64,000 nucleotides of DNA from DASQZT01 sp963728965 (GTDB taxonomy: Bacteria; Acidobacteriota; Terriglobia; Bryobacterales; Bryobacteraceae), in assembly GCA_963728965.1 (NCBI GenBank), contig CAVSMH010000006.1, forward strand, positions 2,046,001 through 2,110,000, given 5' to 3'. A program made the translations under genes and the position numbers. Of the stretch, positions 17,784 to 26,762 are shown piece after piece. The first letter of the stretch is position 1, and every line of letters begins with the position of its first letter. The notes beneath the pieces are model-generated. The model saw nothing but the letters and a program-made list of their open reading frames with translations, did not search any database and had not been told where the DNA came from.

Positions 17784-20735
17784 TTGTTGAAATCCTGTGC
17801 GCGGTTGGCCGGCTTCCTACTGGCGTCTTCGCCGGTATGGGCGGCATCCTATTACACCCTCCGCCTGGAGGATCCCAAGGCCGTATACCTCACCCGCGAT
17901 GCTTTCGCGGTGAAGGGCGACGGCACCGCCGACGACACTGCCGCCATTCAGATGGCCATCGATCAGGTTCAGGAAACTACCAGGCAGGGCATCGTCTTTG
18001 TTCCCAAAGGCCGCTACCGGCTCAGCCGCACGGTTCACATCTGGCCGGGCATCCGCCTGATCGGATACGGAACCGCGCGACCGGTCTTCGTGCTGGGTGG
18101 AAATACCCCCGGCTACCAGGACCCGAATGACGAGCGCTACCTGCTGTTCTTCGCTGGCGGACGTCCCGGCGCCGGACGCGGCCCGGGTGGACGCGGCGGC
18201 CGCGGCGGCCCGGGAGCCGCCGCCGGTCAACCACAGGATGCCGGGGCGGGAACGTTTTACTCCGCCATCAGCAACATCGATATCGAAATCCAGGACGGCA
18301 ACCCGGGCGCTTCGGTGGTGCGCGCGCACTATGCCCAGCACTGTTTCCTGGCCCATATGGACTTGCGGATCGGCTCCGGCTTGTCGGGCATTCACGAAGC
18401 CGGCAACGTGGTGGAGGATGTGCGCTTCATCGGCGGCCAGTATGGCGTGTGGACCCACCGCCCCTCTCCCGGCTGGCAGTTCACCATGGTGGACGTGTCC
18501 TTCGAGGGCCAGCGCGAAGCCGCCATTCGCGAACGCGAGGCCGGCCTCACCCTCATCCGCCCACAGTTCAAAAATGTGCCCACGGCCATCTCGATCGACG
18601 CCGACTTTCCGGACGAGCTCTGGGTGAAGGACGGGCGCATGGAGAATCTCTCCGGCCCGGCGGTCGTCATCAGCGCCGAGACCAGCGTGCGCACCGAAAT
18701 CAACCTCGAGAATATCGTCTGCCGCGGCGTGCCGGTCTTCGCCTCCTTCCGCGAGAGCGGAAAGAAGATGCCGGCTCCCGGCCCGATGTATGACGTGAAG
18801 GTTTTCTCGCACGGCCTTCACTATGCCGATACCGGCGCCATCCCGGAGATGAAAGACATCTTCGAGTTCACCTCGCTCCGCGCCATGCCAAGCCCGGTAC
18901 TGTCCGATCTGCCGGACCTGCCGCCGCGCGACACATGGGTGAACGTGCGCACGCTGGGAGCCCGGGGCGATGGCGCCACCGACGATACCGCGGTGCTGCG
19001 CAAGGCCATCGCCGAACATCGCGCAATCTATCTGCCCTCGGGCAACTACGTCATCAGCGACACCCTCACCCTGCGCCCGGATACCGTGCTGATCGGACTC
19101 CATCCGAGCACCACCCAGCTCGACCTGCTCGATTCCACGGCGGCCTTCCAGGGCGTGGGCGGCCCCAAGCCCATGATCGAAGCTCCCAAAGGCGGAACCA
19201 ACATCCTCATCGGCATCGGCCTCTACCCCAACGGCATCAATCCCCGGGCACTGGCGGCGAAATGGATGGCGGGCCGGGATTCGATGATGAACGATGTCCG
19301 CTTCCTGGGAGGCCACGGCACCAACAAGCTCGATGGCAGCCGCGAAAATCCCTACAACAACACCCATACCGCCGATCCCGACCTGCGCCGAAGATGGGAC
19401 GGGCAATATCCCAGCCTGTGGGTCACCGATGGGGGCGGCGGCACTTTCCTCGATATCTGGACGCCCGACACCTTCGCGCAAGCCGGCATGCTCATCTCCG
19501 ACACCTCCACCGAGGGGCGCATTTACGAGATGTCGAGCGAGCACCACGTCCGCAACGAAGTGCTGTTGCGCCATGTCTCCAACTGGCGGATTTACGCTTT
19601 GCAGACCGAAGAAGAGCGCGGCGAGGGCGGCTTCGCGCTGCCGCTCGAAATCGAAAATTCGAGTAACATCACCGTCGTCAATTTTCATATCTACCGCGTG
19701 ATCAGCACCTATCAGCCGTTTCCGTACGCGGTGAAGGTCTCCGGCTCCCAAAACATCCGCTTCCGCAACGTGCATTGCTACAGCAACAGCAAGGTGTCCT
19801 TCGACGCCGCCATCTTCGACCAGACCAACCACGTCGAGATCCGCCAGCGCGAATTTGCCTGGCTCACCATGTCGGGCAACCAGCCGCCGCGCCGCCCCAA
19901 AACGGCTTCTCCGGTCCTGGCCGCCGGGGCCAGGGTCGAAAAGCTGGCGGCAGGCTTCTACAATATCTCCGGAGGCGCGGTGTCGCCCGCGGGCGACTTC
20001 TTTTTTGTGGACGCGCACTGGCAGCGCATCTTCCGCTGGTCGGCCGCCGCGCGCCACCTCTCCACCGTCCGCGACAATCCACTCGATCCCATCAACCTGG
20101 CGTTCGACAAGGCCGGCAACCTCATGGTGGTCTCCTATACCGGCAACGGAACGGTGTATGCCCTGAAGCCGGATTCGCCCGGCCTGGATGTGACCCTGCT
20201 TCCGCCCGAGCCTTCGGCGCCGCGGCCGGGCATGATCGCCGTGCTGCCCGTCGGCGACTATCGGCTCGACGTTCCCGCCCGCCCCAGGACGCAGCAGTAT
20301 GTTTCGCCCGATGGCACCACCTTCATCGCCGCCGACCAGGCATTCGTCAGCGGGGCCATGAACTGGGGCGTCAAGGGCAGTCCGCTGCTGCGCAGCTTCG
20401 GACTCGCCCCCGTGACTCCAAACCAGCCCTTCTACGTGACCGATGAATCCGAGCTGCGAACCTATCGCGCGACCGTAGGTCCCGACGGCAACATCACCGG
20501 GATGGAACTCTTCGCCGAGCAGGGCGGGGAAGGCGTCGCGTCCGACGACCAGGGGAACGTCTACATCGCCGCCGGCAACATTTATGTTTACAGCCCGGCC
20601 GGCAAGCAGATCGACACCATCGAAGTTCCCGAACGGCCCCTGCAACTCGTGTTCGGCGGCAAAGACGGCAAGACTCTCTTCATCCCCACGCGCAGCTCGC
20701 TTTATGCCGTCCGGACGCGGTTCGGGGGCCGGTGA
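17784..20735 (+). CDS. Secreted right-handed beta-helix (pectate-lyase-3/GH55-like) protein with C-terminal beta-propeller
   Basis: 983 residues starting at TTG 17784, chosen because GAAGGAG lies about 9 bp upstream; no ATG is near. A signal peptide (LARLAGFLLASSPVWA-like) follows. Two pectate-lyase-3 half-modules are visible, each opening with a GDGT/ADDTAA-type motif (about residues 50 and 395), as in GH55-type tandem beta-helices. The last 270 residues (KLAAGFYNISGGAVSPAGDFFFVDA onwards) look like an SMP-30/gluconolactonase-type propeller. A Gly/Arg-rich stretch at about residues 128-152 is inserted in the first helix. Likely a polysaccharide-active extracellular enzyme; substrate unknown. 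The amidohydrolase gene starts 13 bp downstream. Confidence 0.83.
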   Translation: MLKSCARLAGFLLASSPVWAASYYTLRLEDPKAVYLTRDAFAVKGDGTADDTAAIQMAIDQVQETTRQGIVFVPKGRYRLSRTVHIWPGIRLIGYGTARPVFVLGGNTPGYQDPNDERYLLFFAGGRPGAGRGPGGRGGRGGPGAAAGQPQDAGAGTFYSAISNIDIEIQDGNPGASVVRAHYAQHCFLAHMDLRIGSGLSGIHEAGNVVEDVRFIGGQYGVWTHRPSPGWQFTMVDVSFEGQREAAIREREAGLTLIRPQFKNVPTAISIDADFPDELWVKDGRMENLSGPAVVISAETSVRTEINLENIVCRGVPVFASFRESGKKMPAPGPMYDVKVFSHGLHYADTGAIPEMKDIFEFTSLRAMPSPVLSDLPDLPPRDTWVNVRTLGARGDGATDDTAVLRKAIAEHRAIYLPSGNYVISDTLTLRPDTVLIGLHPSTTQLDLLDSTAAFQGVGGPKPMIEAPKGGTNILIGIGLYPNGINPRALAAKWMAGRDSMMNDVRFLGGHGTNKLDGSRENPYNNTHTADPDLRRRWDGQYPSLWVTDGGGGTFLDIWTPDTFAQAGMLISDTSTEGRIYEMSSEHHVRNEVLLRHVSNWRIYALQTEEERGEGGFALPLEIENSSNITVVNFHIYRVISTYQPFPYAVKVSGSQNIRFRNVHCYSNSKVSFDAAIFDQTNHVEIRQREFAWLTMSGNQPPRRPKTASPVLAAGARVEKLAAGFYNISGGAVSPAGDFFFVDAHWQRIFRWSAAARHLSTVRDNPLDPINLAFDKAGNLMVVSYTGNGTVYALKPDSPGLDVTLLPPEPSAPRPGMIAVLPVGDYRLDVPARPRTQQYVSPDGTTFIAADQAFVSGAMNWGVKGSPLLRSFGLAPVTPNQPFYVTDESELRTYRATVGPDGNITGMELFAEQGGEGVASDDQGNVYIAAGNIYVYSPAGKQIDTIEVPERPLQLVFGGKDGKTLFIPTRSSLYAVRTRFGGR

Positions 20736-20748
20736 GCCGGCTACCGTG

Positions 20749-22254
20749 ATGAAGGCAGCTCTTTCTCTGGGCGTGCTGGCCCTGGCGCTAAACGCCGCGC
20801 TGCACGCCGGCGCGCCGCCGCCTGCGACGCTCGTTGTCGTGAATGCCCGGGTTTGGACGGGGAACCCAGCCCAGCCGTGGGCGGAGGCCATCGCCGCTGC
20901 CGGCGAGCGGATCCTGGCGGTGGGCGATTCCGCGGCAGTGCGCGCCGCCGCTGGCCGCGGCGCCCGCATCGTCGACGGCCAGGGCGGAACCCTCGTGTCC
21001 GGGTTCAACGACGCCCACATTCACCTTTCCAGCTTCAACATGTCCACGCCGTTCCCGCCGATCTTCCTTCAGTTTCTGAAGGGTCGTAAAGAAGTGGCCG
21101 ATCGCCTCACCGGCTACGCGGAACGGCTGCCGAAAGGGGCGTGGATTCTGGGCATCCACTGGAGCGATGCGACCTGGGGCGGGACGCTCCCCGATCGTGC
21201 ATGGCTGGATGGGCTCACCCCGGATCATCCGGTGTGGCTCGTCAATATCGACGGCGATATCGGCATTGCCAACTCCGCCGCCCTCCGCGCCGCCGGCATG
21301 GATGGGCAGCCGAGCGTCGTCCGCGGCGGGCCGATGTGGCAGGTCGAAGCAGCCCTCATCCGCCGCAGCGCCGCGGCGGACGACGCGGCTATCGTCCAGT
21401 TGATGGACCAGCTGGCGCGCGCCGGAGTGACCTCGGTGCAGCACAACAACAGTTGGTGCGACCTGCTGATCCTCGAGCGCCTCTATCGCGCCGGAAAGCT
21501 GAAAGTGCGCGTGTACGCCACGCCTTCGCTGCCGGGCTGGCGCCGTCTGCGCGACTACATCGCCACTTATGGACGAGGCGATGCGTGGCTGCACTGGGGC
21601 GCCCTGAAGGGCTTCGGTGCCATTGACGGCCCCAGCTACTACCGGTGGGTGTCGGGCGCCGCCTCGGCCGGATTGCAGGTCATGGTGCATGTGGGCGACG
21701 AGACCGGCCTGCGCACGCTCCTTGCTGTGTTCGATCGCGTCCGCCGCGAGCAGAACCTGCGCGACCCGCGCTTCCGCGTGGAGCACGCGCACGACATGCC
21801 GGCCGACGTGATTCCGCTGATGGTCCAGGCGGGGGCCCTGGTCAGTTGGCAGCCGCCCCTGCTGGCGCACTACGCGCAACGCACGGCGTTGGGCGTTCCT
21901 CCGCCCAAAAACCTCTTCCCGTGCCACGCCCTGCTCGCCGCCGGCGTGCACATCGCCTTCGGAACCGATGCCCAGCCGGTGGGACTGTACACGACGCCGC
22001 TGGAGTCGATCCAGATGGCCCTCGAGCGCGCCGCCCCGGACGGCAGCCGCCTCACGCTCGACGAGGCGCTGCGGGCGTACACCCGCGACGCCGCCTACGC
22101 CGAGTTCGCGGAAGCCGAAAAAGGCACGCTCGAGCCGGGCAAACTCGCCGATTTCGTGCTGCTCGACCACGACCTGGCGCGCGTCCCGGTCCACGCCCTG
22201 CACGATGTCCAAGTGCGCTTGACCGTGGTAGGCGGCAAAGCGACTTACCAATAG
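20749..22254 (+). CDS. Secreted metal-dependent amidohydrolase (YtcJ-like, Amidohydro_3)
   Basis: 501 residues from ATG 20749 (GTG 20746 is an alternative); a signal peptide LSLGVLALALNAALHAG follows. Metal-site motifs of the family are present: GFNDAHIH (about residue 88), MVHVGDET, RVEHAHDM and FGTDAQPVG, with the terminal GKLADFVLLD. It would hydrolyse a C-N bond of an unknown extracytoplasmic substrate. It follows the beta-helix protein gene by 13 bp, suggesting joint expression, and could act on products of that enzyme. Length is typical for the family. Confidence 0.9.
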   Translation: MKAALSLGVLALALNAALHAGAPPPATLVVVNARVWTGNPAQPWAEAIAAAGERILAVGDSAAVRAAAGRGARIVDGQGGTLVSGFNDAHIHLSSFNMSTPFPPIFLQFLKGRKEVADRLTGYAERLPKGAWILGIHWSDATWGGTLPDRAWLDGLTPDHPVWLVNIDGDIGIANSAALRAAGMDGQPSVVRGGPMWQVEAALIRRSAAADDAAIVQLMDQLARAGVTSVQHNNSWCDLLILERLYRAGKLKVRVYATPSLPGWRRLRDYIATYGRGDAWLHWGALKGFGAIDGPSYYRWVSGAASAGLQVMVHVGDETGLRTLLAVFDRVRREQNLRDPRFRVEHAHDMPADVIPLMVQAGALVSWQPPLLAHYAQRTALGVPPPKNLFPCHALLAAGVHIAFGTDAQPVGLYTTPLESIQMALERAAPDGSRLTLDEALRAYTRDAAYAEFAEAEKGTLEPGKLADFVLLDHDLARVPVHALHDVQVRLTVVGGKATYQ

Positions 22255-22416
22255 CTCACAGATCCACCTCTTTGTACAGCGTTCCGGACTCCGCGGTGAG
22301 CATCCCCAGCCGGTAGCGCAAGGCTCCAGGGCCAGATCCAACGAAGAGAGCGCCGCTGTAACGGGGCTCATCCGCCGCCATCCGGGTGCCGGGCCTGCGC
22401 TATAGTACTGGTCGAG

Positions 22417-23658
22417 ATGCGAACGCTCGTCCTCGCCCTGGCCGCCGCGCTGGTCTTCGGCGCCGCCAATCCGGAGCCGCGATGGCTGGCTCTGAATCAC
22501 GCGGCGCGCCAGGCCATCGAGGCGAAAGATTACGCCCGGCTGCGTGCCACGTTGCTGGAGTTGCGGCCGCTGATGCCCGGAAATCCGCGCATCACCTACA
22601 ATCTTGCCGCCGCCGAAGCCCGCTTGGGCAATCGCGAGGGCGCGCTGGCGCGCCTGCGCAATTGGGCCGGGATGGGCCTCTTTTACGATCTCGCCTCCGA
22701 CGCCGATTTCACCACCCTCGAGGGTTCGCCCGAATTCGCCGCCATCCTCGGCCGCGTGGATGAGAGCCGCGACCCGGTGGCCCGCTCCCAGCCGGCTTTC
22801 GCGATCGGCGAGTCCGACCTGCTTCCCGAGGACATCGCCTACGACCGCCGTTCCCGCCGCTTCTTCCTCAGCAGTGTGCGCCAGGCCAAAATCGTGACCG
22901 GCGATGGCAAGGAGTTCGCCAAAACGGACTGGTCCGTGCTGGCGCTGGCCATCGATGCGCGCCGCCGCCTGCTCTGGGACACCACCGGCTGGCTGCCGCA
23001 TTGCCAGGCGTGCAAGCCCGAAGACAAGGACAAGACGGCGCTGCTCGCGTTCGATCTCGGCTCGGGAGTGCTGAAACAGCGCATCGATTCACCCGCCAAG
23101 GGTCTGCTGGGCGACATGACCATCGGCCGCAACGGCGATCTCTACGTGTCCGAGGGCATCGGCGGCGCGGTCTTTCACCTGCCCCCCGGCGGCCAAGAAC
23201 TCCAACGCCTCGACACCCCGGGCGAGTTTCTCTCGCCGCAGACTCCGGCGCTCTCCGACGATGAAAAAACGCTCTACGTGCCGGACTACGCACGCGGCAT
23301 CGCCGCCATCGAACTGGCCACCCGCGCCGTGAAATGGCTCGAGCCCGGCGATGACATCGCCCTGAGCGGCATCGACGGCCTCTACCTTTACCGCGGCTCC
23401 TTTGTGGCCGTTCAGAACGGCGTTACGCCGCCGCGCATCGTGCGCTTCTCTCCGGACCTCTTGCACCAGGAAGTGCTCGAGGCCAACACGCCCTCGCTCG
23501 GCGAGCCTACCCACGGCACATTCGTCGGGAACGTGTTCTATTTCATTTGCCACTCCGGCTGGAACGCCTACGACCAGAACGGCAAAAAGAAAGCAGGGGC
23601 GCCGGCGATTCAATCCGCCGTCGCGAAGATCGTGTTTCCCAAGGGCGAGGGGCGCTAG
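22417..23658 (+). CDS. Secreted protein with helical-repeat N-terminus and six-bladed beta-propeller
   Basis: 413 residues with a signal peptide (RTLVLALAAALVFGAAN). Residues about 25-125 resemble TPR helices (NPRITYNLAAAEARLGNREG). The rest has SMP-30/LRE-like propeller features, for example LPEDIAYDRRSRRFFLSS and DMTIGRNGDLYVSEGIGG, and a WLPHCQACKPED insertion with two Cys. Function unknown; lactonase or signal-binding roles are possible. It is separated by 162 bp from the amidohydrolase and ends 3 bp from the convergent DUF6599 gene. Confidence 0.82.
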   Translation: MRTLVLALAAALVFGAANPEPRWLALNHAARQAIEAKDYARLRATLLELRPLMPGNPRITYNLAAAEARLGNREGALARLRNWAGMGLFYDLASDADFTTLEGSPEFAAILGRVDESRDPVARSQPAFAIGESDLLPEDIAYDRRSRRFFLSSVRQAKIVTGDGKEFAKTDWSVLALAIDARRRLLWDTTGWLPHCQACKPEDKDKTALLAFDLGSGVLKQRIDSPAKGLLGDMTIGRNGDLYVSEGIGGAVFHLPPGGQELQRLDTPGEFLSPQTPALSDDEKTLYVPDYARGIAAIELATRAVKWLEPGDDIALSGIDGLYLYRGSFVAVQNGVTPPRIVRFSPDLLHQEVLEANTPSLGEPTHGTFVGNVFYFICHSGWNAYDQNGKKKAGAPAIQSAVAKIVFPKGEGR

Positions 23659-23661
23659 CTG

Positions 23662-24483
23662 CTACGGCACCTTCGCCGCCATGGCCTGCGCCAGGTCCGC
23701 CGGGCTTTGGTCGCCCGCGGTCACCGTGTAACCGGCAAGGTAGCGGCCTTTGCGGAAGATGCACAGTTTGCCCAGGTAGTTGTCGCTGGCGGTGAACGCT
23801 TCGTCCGCCACCTTGGCCGGGGTGGTCTCGCCAAAGCGCGCGCGCAGCTTCTCCATCACCGCGGCGGCCGATTCGGGCGTGGCCTCGAGCACGACGAAGC
23901 CCTTGCCGAAATCGTACTGGGCCACGTATCCGCGCTTCAGCAGCCGGATGCCCAGCACGCTCTCCGGCACCAGGCGCGCCGATTGCTGGTGCTCCGCCGG
24001 GAACCAGGAAAGCGCCGGCGGAACGGTCGTCGATCCCTGGATGGACTTCTCCAGCGCCGCCGCCCACTCTTTCAAGGCGGCGGTGTAGTCGCCTTCCGGA
24101 TTGGCGGCGATTTCGACGTAGTATTTACCCTTGGCGAAGATCAACCGGCGCGGCACGATCTGCCCGCCCATGCCGATGGTGGCGAACGGCTGCCGCGGGT
24201 CGCGGTTGGCAGTGAACATCCCGTAGGCCGAATCCGCATCGCCCATGTCGGAAATGTCCAGCACGAACGTGGTCTCTCCCTGCTTGCAGGTGACGCCGTG
24301 CATGTTGTCGAAGCCGTAGATCAGGTAGCCTTCGGCGTTGCCGTCCATGTATTCGAACAGGTTGTCGGCAGTGTAGCTGCGCGCCGGTCCGTTTTGCGTC
24401 CAGCCCGGCACCAGTTTGCAGTCGGGAGTCTCGGCGGCCGCCAGGGCCGCCGCCGCAACGATCGTCGCGATCGCTCTCAGCAT
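23662..24483 (-). CDS. DUF6599-type secreted protein
   Basis: 273 residues from ATG 24483 with a signal peptide (LRAIATIVAAAALAAAE). The motif NLFEYMDGNAEGYLIYGFD near residue 45 matches the DUF6599 family, whose function is unknown. Two further segments (DADSAYGMFTANRD and FVVLEATPESAAAVMEKL) suggest alpha/beta folding. Its start overlaps the stop of the aldo/keto reductase gene by 7 bp, so it is translated from the same transcript. This links it to the Tat-exported Fe-S reductase, perhaps as its periplasmic accessory, which is inference. Confidence 0.85.
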   Translation of the reverse strand: MLRAIATIVAAAALAAAETPDCKLVPGWTQNGPARSYTADNLFEYMDGNAEGYLIYGFDNMHGVTCKQGETTFVLDISDMGDADSAYGMFTANRDPRQPFATIGMGGQIVPRRLIFAKGKYYVEIAANPEGDYTAALKEWAAALEKSIQGSTTVPPALSWFPAEHQQSARLVPESVLGIRLLKRGYVAQYDFGKGFVVLEATPESAAAVMEKLRARFGETTPAKVADEAFTASDNYLGKLCIFRKGRYLAGYTVTAGDQSPADLAQAMAAKVP

Positions 24484-25643
24484 GCGAACAGTTCCTGCGC
24501 CCGCGTCAGCCGCTGCGCCACCTGGACCCCATGGGGGCACTGGACCGTGCACCCCTGACAATCGGCGCACCGCGTCGAGGCATGCGCCGGCGAAAGCTCG
24601 GAGAACCGTTCCCGCGCCAGCCCGAACTGGCCGTAGCCATCGGCGTAGGTCACGAAGCGCAGCATATCCTGCACCGGGAGCCCCTGCCGGCAGGTGCCGT
24701 CGCACTGGCCGCACATGTTGCAGTACAGCGGCCGGATGGATTCGCGGTGGCCGGCGAGCAGTTTCTCTTCCGCCGGGCTGAACCCGGACGCCATCGCCTT
24801 CAGGTTTTCGTCCAACTGGTCCATATCGGTCATGCTCGGGATGGTCGTATTGACCAGCGGATTGTGCAGCACCCACTTCAGGGCGGCCAGCATGGCGCCC
24901 TCCTGCTTCAGCTTTTTGGCGTTGGGATCGTCCGGCCGCAGCCGGCGGAAACCGCCCGCCATCACCTTCATCGCCACGATACCCTTTCCCGCCTTGGACG
25001 CCTCTTCGATGAGCGCGTACATGTTCGGTTCCATTGTGAAATTGTAAGCGGTCAGGATCACGTCCACATTCGCGTTCTTCGCCAGGAACGGGAGGAGCTG
25101 CGGCTGGCCGCTGTGCGTGCTCACCCCGGCGAAGCGGATCTTGCCGGCTTTCTTGGCCTTCTGCTGCGCCTCGAGCAGGTCTTCGGTCACCTCCGCCGGA
25201 CTCGTCTTCGCATGCAGGTACCAGATGTCCAGGTAGTCGGTCGCCAGCTCTTTCAGGCTGGTGTCCAGATCGGCCAGCGCTTCGGCGCCCGTGCCGGCGT
25301 GCGTCTTGCTCGACAGCACCACGTCCTGGCGCTTCTTTTTCAGCGCCGCCCCCACCATGCGCTCGTTATTCCCGCCCTGGTACCCGCGCGCCGAATCGAA
25401 ATAGGTGATGCCCAGGTCCGCCGCCCGCTCCACCACGCTGGCGTCGGAGGTGATCATGCAGCCGAACCCGACTGAGGTGACCTTCAGCCCCGTCCTGCCC
25501 AGGGTCCGGTACGTGAACCTGGGGGCGGCGGCGGACGGCCGGACCGGCGCTTGCGGCTCGGGCGCATCGGTGCGGGCGGCGGATGCGGCGACCGGCAAAG
25601 CGAGCCCGGCCAGAAAATTGCGGCGAGAAGATCCCGAATTCAC
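24477..25643 (-). CDS. Tat-exported aldo/keto reductase with C-terminal 4Fe-4S clusters
   Basis: 388 residues. An N-terminal twin-arginine signal (SSRRNFLAGLALPVAA) implies export in folded form. The AKR barrel (about 40-300) shows the tetrad context: YFDSARGY for Asp/Tyr, SSKT for Lys and WYLHAK for His. The C-terminal 75 residues carry two cysteine groups, CNMCGQCDGTC and CADCQGCTVQCPHG, as in ferredoxin-type clusters. It would move electrons between an Fe-S carrier and a carbonyl substrate outside the membrane. The start has AAGGAGG 7-8 bp upstream. Divergent from a DUF362 gene across 65 bp of AT-rich DNA. Confidence 0.92.
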   Translation of the reverse strand: MNSGSSRRNFLAGLALPVAASAARTDAPEPQAPVRPSAAAPRFTYRTLGRTGLKVTSVGFGCMITSDASVVERAADLGITYFDSARGYQGGNNERMVGAALKKKRQDVVLSSKTHAGTGAEALADLDTSLKELATDYLDIWYLHAKTSPAEVTEDLLEAQQKAKKAGKIRFAGVSTHSGQPQLLPFLAKNANVDVILTAYNFTMEPNMYALIEEASKAGKGIVAMKVMAGGFRRLRPDDPNAKKLKQEGAMLAALKWVLHNPLVNTTIPSMTDMDQLDENLKAMASGFSPAEEKLLAGHRESIRPLYCNMCGQCDGTCRQGLPVQDMLRFVTYADGYGQFGLARERFSELSPAHASTRCADCQGCTVQCPHGVQVAQRLTRAQELFAC

Positions 25644-25677
25644 AAATCCTCCTTGATAAAAAGATCTGAAAGTGTCT

Positions 25678-25692
25678 TAAAATATCATTTTA
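25678..25692. promoter_or_regulatory. Palindrome in the AKR/DUF362 divergent promoter region
   Basis: TAAAAT-ATC-ATTTTA is a perfect 6-bp inverted repeat in the short AT-rich gap between two divergent genes. Its position suits an operator or a shared promoter core. No regulator gene lies beside it, so its role is inference. Confidence 0.35.
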
Positions 25693-25708
25693 GTCCGGGA
25701 GGACCGGG

Positions 25709-26758
25709 ATGCAAACTACTTTTTCACGCCGCACGATGTTGCAACTGACCGCACTGGCACCCGCCTTGCGGCCATTGATGGCAGCCACCCCGCCGCCCGC
25801 CGAAACGCGGTCGATGGTGGCTCTGGTGAAAGGCGAGGTCCGGCGCAAGAACATTGCCGAGGCCCTTACCCTCATCGACCGGCAGATCCGGCCGGTGTTG
25901 AAGACCAAGAAGTACGTGCTGATCAAGCCGAATTTCGTGTCCACCACCAACCAACTTGCCGGCAGCCATGCCGATGCCATGCATGGCATCCTGGACTACC
26001 TGGAGTCGCGCTTCAAGGGGCCGGTGATCATTGCCGAAGCCTCCGCCGGCGACACGAACCAGGGGTTCGAGACCTTCGCCTTTACCAAAATGGCGGCCGA
26101 GCGCCGCTCTCAGAAAGTGCAGTTGCTCGATTTCAACCGCGAACAGAAATCGAAAGTCATTTCCCTCATCAACTACGACCTGCATGCCGCCCCGGCCCGC
26201 CTCGCCGCCCGCCTCTTCGATCCCGATGCCTTCATCATCAACTCGTGCATGCTGAAAACCCACAACACCGTGGTCGCCACCCTTTCGGTGAAAAACATGG
26301 CGTTGGGCGCGCCGCTGCACAGCGCTCCCGGCGAAACCCCGCGCTGGAACGACAAGCGCGTCACCCATAACGGCCTTCGTCAGACGCAGTACAACATCTT
26401 CCTCAGCGCGCAGGCATTGCGACCTTTCTGGGGGGCCACCGTGATCGACGGCTACGAGGGCATGGAGGGCAATGGACCCTCCTCGGGTACGCCCGTCCCG
26501 TCGCGCCTGGCTATCGCGTCCACGGACTACATCGCCGCCGACCGCGTGGGCGTCGAGTGCATGGGAATCAATCCCGAATGGATGGGTTACCTGCGCTATT
26601 GCGGGGATTTCGGCGTGGGTCAGTTCGACCTGAACAAAATCATCGTCGAAGGAGCCAGCATCGCCGACGTGGCACGCAAATATCGCCTGCACGCCGATCT
26701 CGATCGCGAATTGCAGTGGATGGGCCCGATGAAGGACCTGCCGCCCAAGGTGGGTTAG
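25709..26758 (+). CDS. DUF362 domain protein with Tat-like signal
   Basis: 349 residues. The N-terminus has SRRTMLQLTALAPALRPLMAA, a twin-arginine-like leader. The DUF362 core includes YVLIKPNFVSTTN (about 72), IIAEASAGDTNQGF, INSCMLKTHNTVVATLSVKNM and a terminal DxVGVECMGI-type segment. DUF362 proteins often accompany Fe-S redox proteins, and the exact reaction is unknown. GGGAGG lies just before the start. It is divergent from the Fe-S aldo/keto reductase, supporting a shared redox function. Convergent with the Gfo/Idh gene (4-bp gap). A paralogue is at 58539. Confidence 0.88.
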   Translation: MQTTFSRRTMLQLTALAPALRPLMAATPPPAETRSMVALVKGEVRRKNIAEALTLIDRQIRPVLKTKKYVLIKPNFVSTTNQLAGSHADAMHGILDYLESRFKGPVIIAEASAGDTNQGFETFAFTKMAAERRSQKVQLLDFNREQKSKVISLINYDLHAAPARLAARLFDPDAFIINSCMLKTHNTVVATLSVKNMALGAPLHSAPGETPRWNDKRVTHNGLRQTQYNIFLSAQALRPFWGATVIDGYEGMEGNGPSSGTPVPSRLAIASTDYIAADRVGVECMGINPEWMGYLRYCGDFGVGQFDLNKIIVEGASIADVARKYRLHADLDRELQWMGPMKDLPPKVG

Positions 26759-26762
26759 AAAC

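Noticed and set aside
17817..21020. A 1067-residue open frame on the reverse strand opposite the beta-helix and amidohydrolase genes
   Set aside because: It is antisense to two genes with clear domains and signal peptides. Its composition (His/Gly/Arg/Asp-rich, no motif) is typical of mirror frames in high-G+C DNA.
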